Assembly: GCF_039522585.1 (NCBI RefSeq)
Contig: NZ_BAAADR010000004.1
Source: Bisbaumannia salifodinae
Lineage (GTDB): Bacteria; Pseudomonadota; Gammaproteobacteria; Pseudomonadales; Halomonadaceae
Length of the DNA stretch: 64,000 bases
Reading direction: 5' to 3' (one strand)
Shown one piece after another: positions 49,820 to 58,924 of this stretch. Positions within the stretch are counted from its first letter, which is position 1. Each line of letters starts with the position of its first letter. Position numbers and translations under genes: made by a program. The notes under the pieces were generated by a model that worked only from the letters and a program-made list of their open reading frames with translations, did not search any database and was not told where the DNA came from.

Positions 49820-52666
49820 ATGCTGACGCTACGCCAGGAGGACATCCTGCTGGGCTGCGAGGCCAGCGACTGGCAGGCGGCCCTCGACCATGCCGCCGAG
49901 GCGCTGCAGGTGGCGGGCCTGGTCGAGGCCGACTACCGCCAGGGCCTGCACGCCCGGGAGGCACAGTCTTCCACCTACCTTGGCAATGCCATCGCCATTC
50001 CCCATGGCACCCCCGAGAGCCGTTGTCACGTCAAGCAGACCGGCGTGCGGGTGCTGCAGTTTCCCCGCGGCCTCGACTGGCACGATGGCCAGCGGGTCCA
50101 TGTGCTGGTGACCATCGCCGCCCAGAGCGACGAGCACCTGGATATCCTGCGTCAGCTGACCCATGTGCTGGACCGCGACGGCGTCGGCGAACGCCTGGCC
50201 GCCGCCGATTCGCCGGCCCAGGTAGCCGCCCTGCTCTCCAGGGCGGTGGTCGAGGCGCGCCTGGATGCCGAGACCCTGTGCCTGGGCTTCCCGGCCCACT
50301 CCGCCGAGGAGCTGGCCCTGGCCGCCGCGGCGCGGCTGCGCCAGGCCGGCTGCGTGGCCCCGGGCTTCGTCGCCGCCATCGCCGAGCAGGCGCCGCTGGC
50401 CCTGGGCCAGGGGTTGTGGCTGGCCCATAGCCATCGCGAGGTCGCCACCCCGGCCCTGGCCCTGGCCACCCCCGCCGAGCCCGGCGCCGTCAATGGGGTC
50501 TTCTGCCTGGCCGCCCAGGGCGATGCCCACCGCGGCCTGCTGGAGCGGCTCAGTGTCCTGCTGGAGTCTGGGCAGGGGAGTGAGCTCGCCGGGGCCTCGG
50601 TCCAGACCGTGCTGGCGCGGCTGGCCGGCGAGGGGGCCGGGGCCGAGACCCTGACCGTGCGGGTCCTGAATGCCCATGGCCTGCATGCCCGCCCCGCCAA
50701 GCAGCTGATCCAGGTGGCCCGGGCCCAGGGCCTGCCGATCAAGGTACGCCTGGCCGAGGGCGGCGAGGCGGTGGCTGCCTCCAGCCTCACCAAGGTGATC
50801 GGCCTGGGCGCCCGCCGCGGCCAGCGGCTGGTCTTCTCCGCCGAGGGGGAGGGCGCCCGGGAGGCCCTGGCCGCCATCGACCAGGCGGTGCGCGACGGCC
50901 TCGGCGAGCGGGTCACTCCCTTCGACGAGGGACGCGATGCCCCGCCCGTCGAGGCATCGGCCCCGGCGCCGGAGCCGCTGGCGGCGGATCGCCCCCATCC
51001 GGCGGTGGCCGCCTCCCCGGGGCTGGCCATCGCGCCGCTGTTCGTGATGCGCACCCCGCGTTTCGACTACCCGGCCCGGGCCGCGGACGCCGCCGAGCAG
51101 GAGCGGCGCCTGGGCGCGGCGATCCACGAGGGGGCCGAGCAGCTCGAGGCCCTGGTGACCCAGGCCCGGGGTGGCGAGGTGGCGGAGATCCTCTCCATGC
51201 ATGAGGAGATGCTGGAGGACCCGGAGCTCTATCAGGCCGCCCTGGAGGGTATCCGCGACGGTGCCAGCGCCGAGGCCGGCTGGTGGGAGGCCATCGAGAC
51301 CGCCGCCCGGGCCCAGGAAGCCCTGGCCGACCGCCTGCTGGCCGAGCGCGCCGCCGACCTGCGCGACGTGGGGCGTCGGGTGCTGGGCATCCTCTGTGAC
51401 GTGGCGATGCCCGAGCCGCCGGCGCACCCCTATATCCTGGTGGCCGATGACCTGGGCCCCTCCGATGTGGCGCGCCTGGACACCGCCCGGGTGCGCGGCC
51501 TGCTGACCGCCCGCGGCGGCGCCACCGCCCATAGCGCCATCCTCGCCCGGGCGCTGGGCATCCCCGCGGTGGTGGGGGCCGGCGAGCGGGTGCTGACCCT
51601 GAGTAATGGCGACGACTTGATCCTCGATGGCGAGCGGGGCCAGGTGATCCCGCGGCCCTCCCAGGAGCGCCGCGATCGCGCCGAGCTGCGCCTCAAGGAG
51701 CGCGAGGCCCGCGAGAAGGCGGCCTGGGCGGCGCGCTTCGAACCCGCCGCCACCGTCGACGGCCACCGGGTCGAGGTGGCCGCCAACCTGGGTAACACCG
51801 CCCACGCCGCCGATGCCGTGGAGCGGGGCGCCGAGGGGGTGGGCCTGTTGCGCACCGAGTTCATCTTCATGGCCCATGCCCAGGCGCCGGACCTCGAGGC
51901 CCAGATCGCCGAATATCGTGAGGCCCTGGACGCCCTGGACGGCCGTCCCCTGGTGGCCCGCACCCTGGACGTGGGCGGCGACAAGCCGCTGGCCTACTGG
52001 CCGGTACCCCAGGAGGACAACCCCTTCCTGGGCCTGCGCGGCATCCGCCTGGCGCTGACCCGTCCCGAGGTGCTGGAGACCCAGCTCCGCGCCCTGCTGA
52101 TGGCCGGTGTCGGCCGTCCGCTGCGTATCATGCTGCCAATGGTCAAGGACGTCGCCGAGTTCCGTACCGTACGCGTTCTCTTCGATCGCCTGCTGGAAGA
52201 GCTTCCCGAGGCCGAGCGGGCCACCGACGTCCAACTGGGGGTGATGATCGAGGTGCCCTCGGCGGCGCTGCTGGCGCCGAGCCTGGCCGCCGAGGTGGAC
52301 TTCTTCTCGGTGGGCACCAATGACCTGACCCAATATACCCTGGCCATCGACCGCGGCCATCCGGAGCTCTCCGCCCAGGCCGACGGCCTGCACCCGGCGG
52401 TGCTGCGGCTGATCGAGATGACCGTGAGCGCCGCCCATGCCCAAGGCAAGTGGGTGGGGGTGTGCGGCGAGCTGGCCTCGGATGCCGCCGCCGTGCCGGT
52501 GCTGGTGGGCCTGGGCGTCGACGAGCTCTCGGTGAGCGCCCGCCAGGTGCCGCTGGTCAAGGCGCGGCTGCGCGAGTTCGATCTCGAAGAGGCTCGCGCC
52601 CGGGCCGAGCTGGCCCTGGCCCAGGCCACCGCCGAGGCGGTGCGCGATGCCCTGGAGGCCCGCTGA
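49820..52666 (+). CDS. fruB: fructose PTS multiphosphoryl transfer protein (EIIA-HPr-EI)
   Basis: A 948-residue fused PTS protein. EIIA-Fru: His62 in IPHGTPE. A middle region (150-270) that looks like a decayed second EIIA domain (GLWLAHSHREVATPALA). HPr: HGLHARPAKQ with His289. EI: GGATAHSAILARALGIPAVV with His571 and the PEP-binding domain (EFIFMAH, GLRGIRLALTRPEVLETQLR, SVGTNDLTQYTLAIDRGH). It passes phosphate from PEP to FruA without a separate EI or HPr. Common in pseudomonads and halomonads. GGAGG precedes ATG 49820; fruK begins 1 bp after its stop. Controlled by FruR through the upstream operators. Confidence 0.93.
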   Translation: MLTLRQEDILLGCEASDWQAALDHAAEALQVAGLVEADYRQGLHAREAQSSTYLGNAIAIPHGTPESRCHVKQTGVRVLQFPRGLDWHDGQRVHVLVTIAAQSDEHLDILRQLTHVLDRDGVGERLAAADSPAQVAALLSRAVVEARLDAETLCLGFPAHSAEELALAAAARLRQAGCVAPGFVAAIAEQAPLALGQGLWLAHSHREVATPALALATPAEPGAVNGVFCLAAQGDAHRGLLERLSVLLESGQGSELAGASVQTVLARLAGEGAGAETLTVRVLNAHGLHARPAKQLIQVARAQGLPIKVRLAEGGEAVAASSLTKVIGLGARRGQRLVFSAEGEGAREALAAIDQAVRDGLGERVTPFDEGRDAPPVEASAPAPEPLAADRPHPAVAASPGLAIAPLFVMRTPRFDYPARAADAAEQERRLGAAIHEGAEQLEALVTQARGGEVAEILSMHEEMLEDPELYQAALEGIRDGASAEAGWWEAIETAARAQEALADRLLAERAADLRDVGRRVLGILCDVAMPEPPAHPYILVADDLGPSDVARLDTARVRGLLTARGGATAHSAILARALGIPAVVGAGERVLTLSNGDDLILDGERGQVIPRPSQERRDRAELRLKEREAREKAAWAARFEPAATVDGHRVEVAANLGNTAHAADAVERGAEGVGLLRTEFIFMAHAQAPDLEAQIAEYREALDALDGRPLVARTLDVGGDKPLAYWPVPQEDNPFLGLRGIRLALTRPEVLETQLRALLMAGVGRPLRIMLPMVKDVAEFRTVRVLFDRLLEELPEAERATDVQLGVMIEVPSAALLAPSLAAEVDFFSVGTNDLTQYTLAIDRGHPELSAQADGLHPAVLRLIEMTVSAAHAQGKWVGVCGELASDAAAVPVLVGLGVDELSVSARQVPLVKARLREFDLEEARARAELALAQATAEAVRDALEAR

Positions 52667-52667
52667 T

Positions 52668-53642
52668 ATGGCCAAGATCCTGACCCTGACCCTGAATCCC
52701 GCCCTGGACCTGTCGCTGCGCCTCGAGCGGCTGGTCCCCGGCGAGGTCAACCGCACCCAGGAGACCCACCTCGAGGCCGCCGGCAAGGGCGTCAACGTGG
52801 CCCGGGTGCTGGTGGGCCTCGGCCATGAGGTGACCGTGGCGGGCTTCCTCGGCGCCGACAACGACGGCCCCTTCCTGCGCACCTTCCAGGCCCTGGGGGT
52901 GGAGGACGCCTGCCTGCGCCGCCCCGGCGAGACCCGCATCAACGCCAAGCTGGCCGAGGCGGATGGCCGGGTCACCGATATCAATGGCCCGGGGCTTCGC
53001 CTGACCGCCGCCGACTTGGCGGATCTGGAAACGGACCTGGCGGCGCGCCTGGCTGATCCCGCGCGCCGCCCCCAGGCCCTGGTGATCGCTGGCAGCCTGC
53101 CGCCGGGACTCGTCCCGGCGGACCTGGCCGGCCTGATCACTCGCCTCGAGGCCCATGGCCTGCCGCTGTGGGTGGATACCAGCGGCGCGGCGCTCGACGC
53201 CGCCATCGCCGCGGGGCCCTCCGCGGTCAAGCCCAACGAGGAGGAACTGGCCGCCTGGGCCGGCGAGCCCCTGGATTCGGCGGCGGCCCGGCTGCGCGCC
53301 GGCCTGCGCCTGCACGCCGCCGGCGTCGACGAGGCGGTGATCTCCGCCGGCGCCGAGGGCGTGCTCTGGGTGGGGCGGCGTGGCGCCTGGCAGGCCCTGC
53401 CCCCCGCCGTGGACGTGGCCAGCACCGTGGGTGCCGGCGACACCCTGGTCGCCGCCATGCTGCATGGCGTGCTGGCCGATTGGCCCGCCGAGCGCACCCT
53501 GCGCCTGGCCACGGCCCTCTCCGCCGAGGCGGTACGCCATCTCGGGGTGGGGAATCCCCAGGCCCCGGACCTCCATCAACTCCAACAACAGACCCGCGTG
53601 CGTCGTCTCAACGACGTGGACGCAGGGGGAGCCCTCGCATGA
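52668..53642 (+). CDS. fruK: 1-phosphofructokinase
   Basis: A 324-residue PfkB-family kinase converting fructose 1-phosphate to fructose 1,6-bisphosphate. The N-terminal TLTLNPALDLSLRLERLVPGEVNR, AAGKGVNVARVLVGLGH and the catalytic DTLVAAMLHGVLA (with the anion-hole GAGDT) are characteristic of FruK. ATG 52668 follows the fruB stop by one base; its stop overlaps the fruA start by 4 bp (ATGA). It lowers the fructose 1-phosphate that inactivates FruR. Confidence 0.93.
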   Translation: MAKILTLTLNPALDLSLRLERLVPGEVNRTQETHLEAAGKGVNVARVLVGLGHEVTVAGFLGADNDGPFLRTFQALGVEDACLRRPGETRINAKLAEADGRVTDINGPGLRLTAADLADLETDLAARLADPARRPQALVIAGSLPPGLVPADLAGLITRLEAHGLPLWVDTSGAALDAAIAAGPSAVKPNEEELAAWAGEPLDSAAARLRAGLRLHAAGVDEAVISAGAEGVLWVGRRGAWQALPPAVDVASTVGAGDTLVAAMLHGVLADWPAERTLRLATALSAEAVRHLGVGNPQAPDLHQLQQQTRVRRLNDVDAGGALA

Positions 53643-55375
53643 ACGTCATCATCGTGACCGCCTGCCCCAGCGGCATGGCCACCACCTTCCTCGCCGCCCG
53701 CCGCCTGGAGCAGGCCGCCGGCCGGCTCGGCTGGCAGGCCCGGGTGGAAATGCATAGCCAGCTCGAAGCCGTCACTCCCCTCGGCGCCGAGGTCATCGCC
53801 GCCGCCGACCTGGTAGTGGTGGCCGCGGAGTGGGTGCCGGAGCCGGCACGCTTCGCCGGCAAGCGCCTCTTTCAGGCCCCGCTGGCCGAGGCCCTGGCCG
53901 ACCCCGGGGCCTTCCTGGAGCGGGCCGAGCGGGACGCCGCCGAGTTCGCCGCCCCGGCCGAGGAGGCCCCGTCGGCCCCCGCCGGTGCCACGCGCATCGT
54001 GGCGGTGACCGCCTGTCCCACCGGGGTGGCGCATACCTTTATGGCCGCCGAGGCCCTGGCCGAGGCCGGCCGCGCCCTGGGCCACGAGATCCGCGTCGAG
54101 ACCCAGGGCTCGGTGGGCGCCCAGGACCAGCTCACCGACGAGGAGATCGCCGCCGCCGAGGTGGTGATCCTGGCCTGCGATATCGAGGTGGATCCCACCC
54201 GCTTCGCCGGCAAGCGGGTCTACCGCACCTCCACCGGCAATGCCCTGAAGAAGGCCCAGGCCACCATCGCGGCGGCGCTCGAGAACGCCGAGGTGGAGAG
54301 TGCCGGCGGCGCCACATCCTCGGGCACGGGCGAGGCGAAGAAGGGCATCAAGGAGAAGGGCGTCTACAAGCACCTGCTCACCGGGGTCTCCTTCATGCTG
54401 CCCATGGTGGTGGCCGGGGGCCTGCTGATCGCGTTGTCCTTCGTCTTCGGCATCGAGGCCTTCCAGGAGGAGGGGACGCTCGCCGCGGCGCTGATGCAGA
54501 TCGGCGGCGGCACCGCCTTCGCCCTGATGATCCCGGTGCTGGCCGGCTATATCGCCTACTCCATCGCCGACCGCCCCGGCATCGCCCCGGGGATGATCGG
54601 CGGCATGCTGGCCGCGGAGATCGGCGCCGGTTTCATCGGCGGCATCCTCGCCGGCTTCCTGGCCGGCTATGTGGCCAAGGCGGTGGCCACCCATGTCCGG
54701 CTGCCGTCCAGCGTCGAGTCCCTCAAGCCGATCCTGATCATTCCCCTGGTGGCCAGCCTGGTCACCGGCCTGGTGATGATCTACGTGGTCGGCGAGCCGG
54801 TGGCCGGGATCCTCGCCGCGTTGACCACCTTCCTCGAGGGTATGGGCTCCACCAACGCCGTGCTGCTGGGTATCCTGCTCGGCTCGATGATGTGCTTCGA
54901 CCTGGGCGGGCCGGTCAACAAGGCCGCCTACACCTTCGGCGTCGGCCTGCTGGCCTCCGAGACCTATGGCCCCATGGCGGCGATCATGGCCGCTGGCATG
55001 GTGCCGGCCATCGGCATGGGTATCGCCAGCTTCGTGGCCAAGTCGAAGTTCTCCGAGCCGGAGCGGGAGGCGGGCAAGGCGTCGTTCGTGCTGGGGTTCT
55101 GCTTTATCAGCGAGGGCGCCATCCCCTTCGCCGCCAAGGACCCGCTGCGGGTGATTCCGGCCTGCATGGTGGGCGGTGCGGTGACCGGGGCCCTCTCCAT
55201 GCTGGTGGGCGCCAAGCTGATGGCTCCCCATGGCGGCATCTTCGTGCTGCTGATCCCCAACGCCATCACCCCGGTGCTGCTCTACCTGGGCGCCATCGTG
55301 ATCGGCTCGCTGATCACCGGCCTCGGCTATGCCCTGATCAAGCGTGGCGCCGCCCCGGTGGCGGTGGCCGCCTGA
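53639..55375 (+). CDS. fruA: fructose PTS EIIBC
   Basis: A 578-residue fructose permease with two N-terminal EIIB domains, each with a phosphocysteine motif: VTACPSGMATTF (Cys9) and VTACPTGVAHTF (Cys126). A linker with SGTGEAKKG follows, and then the EIIC domain with nine to ten helices, including GGLLIALSFVFG, GLVMIYVVGEPVAG and GLASETYGPMAAIM. This EIIB'-B-C arrangement is usual for FruA. It imports fructose as fructose 1-phosphate. A strong terminator follows. Confidence 0.93.
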   Translation: MNVIIVTACPSGMATTFLAARRLEQAAGRLGWQARVEMHSQLEAVTPLGAEVIAAADLVVVAAEWVPEPARFAGKRLFQAPLAEALADPGAFLERAERDAAEFAAPAEEAPSAPAGATRIVAVTACPTGVAHTFMAAEALAEAGRALGHEIRVETQGSVGAQDQLTDEEIAAAEVVILACDIEVDPTRFAGKRVYRTSTGNALKKAQATIAAALENAEVESAGGATSSGTGEAKKGIKEKGVYKHLLTGVSFMLPMVVAGGLLIALSFVFGIEAFQEEGTLAAALMQIGGGTAFALMIPVLAGYIAYSIADRPGIAPGMIGGMLAAEIGAGFIGGILAGFLAGYVAKAVATHVRLPSSVESLKPILIIPLVASLVTGLVMIYVVGEPVAGILAALTTFLEGMGSTNAVLLGILLGSMMCFDLGGPVNKAAYTFGVGLLASETYGPMAAIMAAGMVPAIGMGIASFVAKSKFSEPEREAGKASFVLGFCFISEGAIPFAAKDPLRVIPACMVGGAVTGALSMLVGAKLMAPHGGIFVLLIPNAITPVLLYLGAIVIGSLITGLGYALIKRGAAPVAVAA

Positions 55376-55398
55376 CCGACCCGCGCGGCACGCAAGCC

Positions 55399-55431
55399 AA
55401 GGGCATGGCCATTACGGCCATGCCCTTTCTT
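55399..55431 (+). terminator. terminator of the fru operon
   Basis: AAGGGCATGGCC (55399-55410) pairs perfectly with GGCCATGCCCTT (55416-55427); the tail is TCTTG. Confidence 0.85.
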
Positions 55432-55489
55432 GTTGGGGGAAGGCTTATCGTTGTTGGAATGGCTAAGGGGCGCTGGGAGCAGGTTGGAG

Positions 55490-55680
55490 CGGGAGTCCTA
55501 TGCCAGGGGTGAGGAGCACGGCTCCGAACGGGTAGGCCATGGATGGCCTACCCCGGCCCTGCTAGCGGAGCAGGATGCGAGAGTGAAGCAGGGCGTCGGT
55601 AGCGCCCAGGGAGGGGTTCACAGCGCTCCGCGACGGCCTGCCCCCAGGATAGCCCCGGGCCGCAACATAGAGAGCGCGCG
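55490..55680. repeat. possible extragenic repeat element with multiple hairpins
   Basis: The 442-bp gap after fruA contains no gene. It has a 10-bp perfect hairpin GGTAGGCCAT-GG-ATGGCCTACC (55531-55552), CCTGCT-AGCGG-AGCAGG (55557-55573), and GGGCGTCGGTAGCGCCC (55597-55613), followed by GGGGTTCACAGCGCTCC. Hairpins packed at this density outside genes are typical of dispersed extragenic palindromic elements. Only one copy is in the window, so I cannot show that it is dispersed. Confidence 0.4.
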
Positions 55681-55817
55681 TTAACCTGGAGTCGCCCTGG
55701 GTAGAGGCGCGCCAAGAAATGGTGTACTTTTTGCATCCCCAATGCAGGGGGCCTTACCCGGCCCCGACTGCCGAGGCGACCCTACCCGGGTCGCCGTGAG
55801 GATCGAGGAGATACACG

Positions 55818-56396
55818 ATGTCACCCGTCACCCTGATGGTGGCGCGCCGCGTGGCCCGCGGCCGCTACCCCGATTTCATGGCCTGGCTCGACGAGGGCCG
55901 CGAGCTCGCCGCCGACTTCCGCGGCTACCTGGGCTCCGGTGTGCTGGCGCCGCCCCCCGGCGACGACGAGTACCAGATCATCTTCCGCTTCGGCGACGCC
56001 GAGACCCTCGACGCCTGGGAGCACTCCGCCTCCCGGCGTTCCTGGCTCGCGCGCGGCGAGGGCCTCTACCTGGCGCCCCACGAGCACCGCGCCACCGGCC
56101 TCGACAGCTGGTTCCGCGCGGCCGGTGGCCAGACCCCGCCGCGCTGGAAGCAGGCGGTGGCCATCTGGCTGGCCTTCTTCCCGGTCTCCCTGGGCCATCA
56201 ACTGCTGTTTGGCGAGGCCTTGGCGAGCCTGCCCCTGGTGCTCAGGGTGCTGGCCACCACCCTGATGCTGACCCCGGTGATGGTGTTCCTGTTTATCCCC
56301 CTGGTGACTCGCTGGCTGGCGCCCTGGCTCAACGCCCGCCCTGGCCGCACCGGGACGGGGCGCCTGGCGCGGCTCTGGCACCAACTCAGGGCCTGA
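55818..56396 (+). CDS. antibiotic-biosynthesis-monooxygenase-like protein with membrane tail
   Basis: A 192-residue protein. Residues 1-95 form an ABM ferredoxin-like domain (VTLMVARRVARGRYPDFMAW, YQIIFRFGDAETLDAWEHS), and residues 110-175 contain two membrane helices (AVAIWLAFFPVSLGHQLLFG, VLATTLMLTPVMVFLFIPLV). The combination is a known uncharacterised architecture; ABM domains degrade heme or oxidise quinone-like compounds, often without cofactor. GAGGAGA precedes ATG 55818. Monocistronic before the NosP-like gene. Confidence 0.75.
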   Translation: MSPVTLMVARRVARGRYPDFMAWLDEGRELAADFRGYLGSGVLAPPPGDDEYQIIFRFGDAETLDAWEHSASRRSWLARGEGLYLAPHEHRATGLDSWFRAAGGQTPPRWKQAVAIWLAFFPVSLGHQLLFGEALASLPLVLRVLATTLMLTPVMVFLFIPLVTRWLAPWLNARPGRTGTGRLARLWHQLRA

Positions 56397-56460
56397 ACCT
56401 CTTTATCCCGGCGTTTCTCGGGGTGCTAGACTGGCCGCAGACCGAGAGGGATGCCCTGCC

Positions 56461-57612
56461 ATGCGCGATACCGTCGCCCCACCCCTGCGCCAGGCCGATA
56501 GCCGGGCCCGGGACCCCCAGACCGCCGCCGCCGAGCTGGCGGAGGCGCTGCGTCATCCCCACCTGGGCCTGGTGCTGTTCTTCTGCAGCGCCGAATATCC
56601 CCTGGCGGCCCTGGGCGAGGCGCTGACCGCCGCCTTCGGCGAGGTGCCGGTGGCCGGCTGCACCACCGCCGGGGAGATCACCGCCGAGGGCTACGGCCGG
56701 GAGCGCATCGTCGCCATCGGCTTCGATGCCCGCCATTTCGCGGTCTCCCTGGCCCTGGTCACGGACCTGGAGGCCTTCGAGCTGGTCCAGGCCCAGCGTC
56801 TCTGCGATGACCTCCTGGCCGACTGCCGACGGCATGCCCTGGCGCCCATCGCCGAACAGACCTTCGTGATGACCCTGCTGGATGGCCTCTCCAGCCGTGA
56901 GGAGCAGGTGCTGGCGACCCTGGACGCGGCCCTGGGCAGTATCCCCAGCTTCGGCGGCTCGGCGGGGGACGACAATCACCTGGCCCATACCCATGTGTTC
57001 TGCGAGGGGCGTTTCCACGGCCGCGCCGCGGTGGTGGTGGCCATCAACACCCGGCTGCCCTTCGAGGTCTTCAGCACCCATCATCTGCGCCCGCGGGGCG
57101 AGAAGCTGGTGGTGACCCGCGCCGACCGGGAGCGACGCCGGGTGCTGGAGCTCAATGCCCTGCCCGCCGTCGAGGCCTATGCCCGGCTGGTGGGACTGGC
57201 CCCCGAGACGCTGGACGCCGGCGTCTTCGCCCGCCATCCCCTGGCGGTGCGCATCGGCGAGGACTACTTCGTGCGCTCCATCCAGGGCGTCAACGCGGAT
57301 GGCAGCCTGAGCTTCTACTGCGCGGTGGAGACCGGCATCGTGCTCACCGCCATGACTCCGGCGCCGATCCTCGAGGACCTGGCCACCACTCTGGATGCCC
57401 TGGCCCGGCGGCTGGGCCCGCCCACGTTGATCATCGGCTGCGACTGCTTCCTGCGGCGCCTGGAGATCGAGGCCCTGGGGCAGGAGGAAGCGGCCTCCCG
57501 CCTGCTGCAGGAGCGGCGGGTGATCGGCTTCAATACCTATGGGGAGCAGCACCATGGCCGACATATCAACCAGACCTTCACCGGCGTCGCCCTTGGACCT
57601 GCCGGGGATTGA
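56461..57612 (+). CDS. FIST-domain sensor protein, NosP-like
   Basis: A 383-residue protein with FIST_N (residues 25-225; LVLFFCSAEYPL, VAGCTTAGEITAEGY, GGSAGDDNHLAHTHVF) and FIST_C (YFVRSIQGVNADGSLSFYC). In Pseudomonas aeruginosa the FIST protein NosP binds NO through heme and inhibits the hybrid kinase NahK, which is coded next to it. The same gene pair occurs here with NahK overlapping by 59 bp. Which residue ligates heme cannot be read directly. ATG 56461 has a GAGAGGG site upstream. Confidence 0.85.
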   Translation: MRDTVAPPLRQADSRARDPQTAAAELAEALRHPHLGLVLFFCSAEYPLAALGEALTAAFGEVPVAGCTTAGEITAEGYGRERIVAIGFDARHFAVSLALVTDLEAFELVQAQRLCDDLLADCRRHALAPIAEQTFVMTLLDGLSSREEQVLATLDAALGSIPSFGGSAGDDNHLAHTHVFCEGRFHGRAAVVVAINTRLPFEVFSTHHLRPRGEKLVVTRADRERRRVLELNALPAVEAYARLVGLAPETLDAGVFARHPLAVRIGEDYFVRSIQGVNADGSLSFYCAVETGIVLTAMTPAPILEDLATTLDALARRLGPPTLIIGCDCFLRRLEIEALGQEEAASRLLQERRVIGFNTYGEQHHGRHINQTFTGVALGPAGD

Positions 57613-58924
57613 AGCGGGCGGGAGCCGCGAGGCGCTGGCCGAGGAGAACGCCCGCCTGCGGCGCATCTGTGCCGCCCTGATCGAGCGGGTGGAGTCCAGC
57701 GCCCAGCCGGGCACCGCGCCCTATGCCGCCTTCGAGCATACGGTGGTGCTGGCCGAGCAGGTGCGCGAGCGCACCGAGGCCCTGCGCCAGACCCTGGAGG
57801 CGCTGCGCGAAGCCAAGGCCGAGGCCGAGGCGGCCAACCTCTCCAAGACCAAGTTCCTGGCCGCGGTGAGTCATGACCTGTTGCAGCCGCTCAATGCGGC
57901 GCGGCTGTTCACCAGCGCCCTGGAGGCCCAGGCCCTGGCCGAGGAGCCGCGTCGCCTGGCATGGCATATCAGCCGCTCCCTGCAGGACGTGGAGGCGCTG
58001 CTGGGCACCCTGGTGGATATCTCGCGGCTGGATGCCGGGGTCTTGACCCCCGATCGCGGCAGCTTCCCGGTCGGCGAGCTCCTCGACGTCCTGGCCGAGG
58101 AGCATCGCCAGCTGGCCGCCGCCGAGGGCCTCGACTTCCGCTATGTGCCGAGCCGGGCGGTCATCGACTCCGACCTGACCCTGCTGGCCCGGGTGGTGCG
58201 CAACCTGCTCGGCAATGCCATCCGCTATACGACGTCGGGGAGGGTGCTGCTGGGCTGTCGGCGCCGCGCCGAGGCCCTGGAAATCTGGGTGGCCGACAGC
58301 GGCAGCGGCATCGCCGAGGACCAGCAGCGGGCGATCTTCCAGGAGTTTCGCCGTGGCCCCGCCGACCGGGGCCGGGCCGATCGGGGCCTGGGCCTGGGGC
58401 TGGCCATCGTCGAGCGCATCGCCGGCCTGCTCGACCACCCCCTGGGGTTGGTCTCGCGGCCCGGGCACGGCTCCCGGTTCTCGATCCGGGTGCCCTATGG
58501 GCGGGCCTATCCGCCGGCGCCGCCGGAGGTCGGGGCAGAGGCGCCGCTGACCGGGCTCCGGGCCTGGGTGATCGATAATGACCCGGGGATCTGCGCCGGC
58601 ATGGCGGCGCTGCTCGAGGGCTGGGGCTGCCGCGCCCTGACCGCGACCCGGGTCGACGACCTGGAGCGCGGCGAGAGGGCGGACCTGTTGATCGTCGATT
58701 ATCACCTGGGGGCGGTGGATGGCCTGGCGGTGGCGGATCGGCTGCGCCGGGAGTGTCCCGGGCTGCCGGTGATCCTGATCACCGCCAACCACGACGCCGA
58801 GCTCAAGGCCGCGGCCCGGGGCCGGGGCTATGGCTACCTGCTCAAGCCGGTCAAGCCGCTGCGCCTCAAGATGGCCATGCTCGCCCTGCAGCGCCCCGGC
58901 GGGGGGGAGTCAGGCCCGTCTTAG
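57554..58924 (+). CDS. NahK/ErcS-type hybrid histidine kinase
   Basis: A 456-residue cytoplasmic kinase: coiled-coil N-terminus (residues 20-100), HisKA with the unusual H-box SHDLLQPLNAARLF (His107), HATPase (NLLGNAIRYT, ADSGSGI, GLGLGLAIVERIAG) and a receiver with Asp382 in LLIVDYHLGAVDG and Lys431. The HDLLQPLNAA box and lack of membrane helices fit the NahK/ErcS' family of the NosP module. GGGAG precedes ATG 57554. The frame starts inside the NosP gene (59-bp overlap), an intimate coupling. The 3' end overlaps the convergent response regulator by 15 bp. Confidence 0.87.
   Translation: MADISTRPSPASPLDLPGIEAGGSREALAEENARLRRICAALIERVESSAQPGTAPYAAFEHTVVLAEQVRERTEALRQTLEALREAKAEAEAANLSKTKFLAAVSHDLLQPLNAARLFTSALEAQALAEEPRRLAWHISRSLQDVEALLGTLVDISRLDAGVLTPDRGSFPVGELLDVLAEEHRQLAAAEGLDFRYVPSRAVIDSDLTLLARVVRNLLGNAIRYTTSGRVLLGCRRRAEALEIWVADSGSGIAEDQQRAIFQEFRRGPADRGRADRGLGLGLAIVERIAGLLDHPLGLVSRPGHGSRFSIRVPYGRAYPPAPPEVGAEAPLTGLRAWVIDNDPGICAGMAALLEGWGCRALTATRVDDLERGERADLLIVDYHLGAVDGLAVADRLRRECPGLPVILITANHDAELKAAARGRGYGYLLKPVKPLRLKMAMLALQRPGGGESGPS

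Noticed and set aside
49829..53512. A 1227-codon antisense open frame through fruB and fruK
   Set aside because: Long stop-free antisense frames are expected at this GC content. The translation has no recognisable domain, and the sense strand encodes complete PTS proteins.
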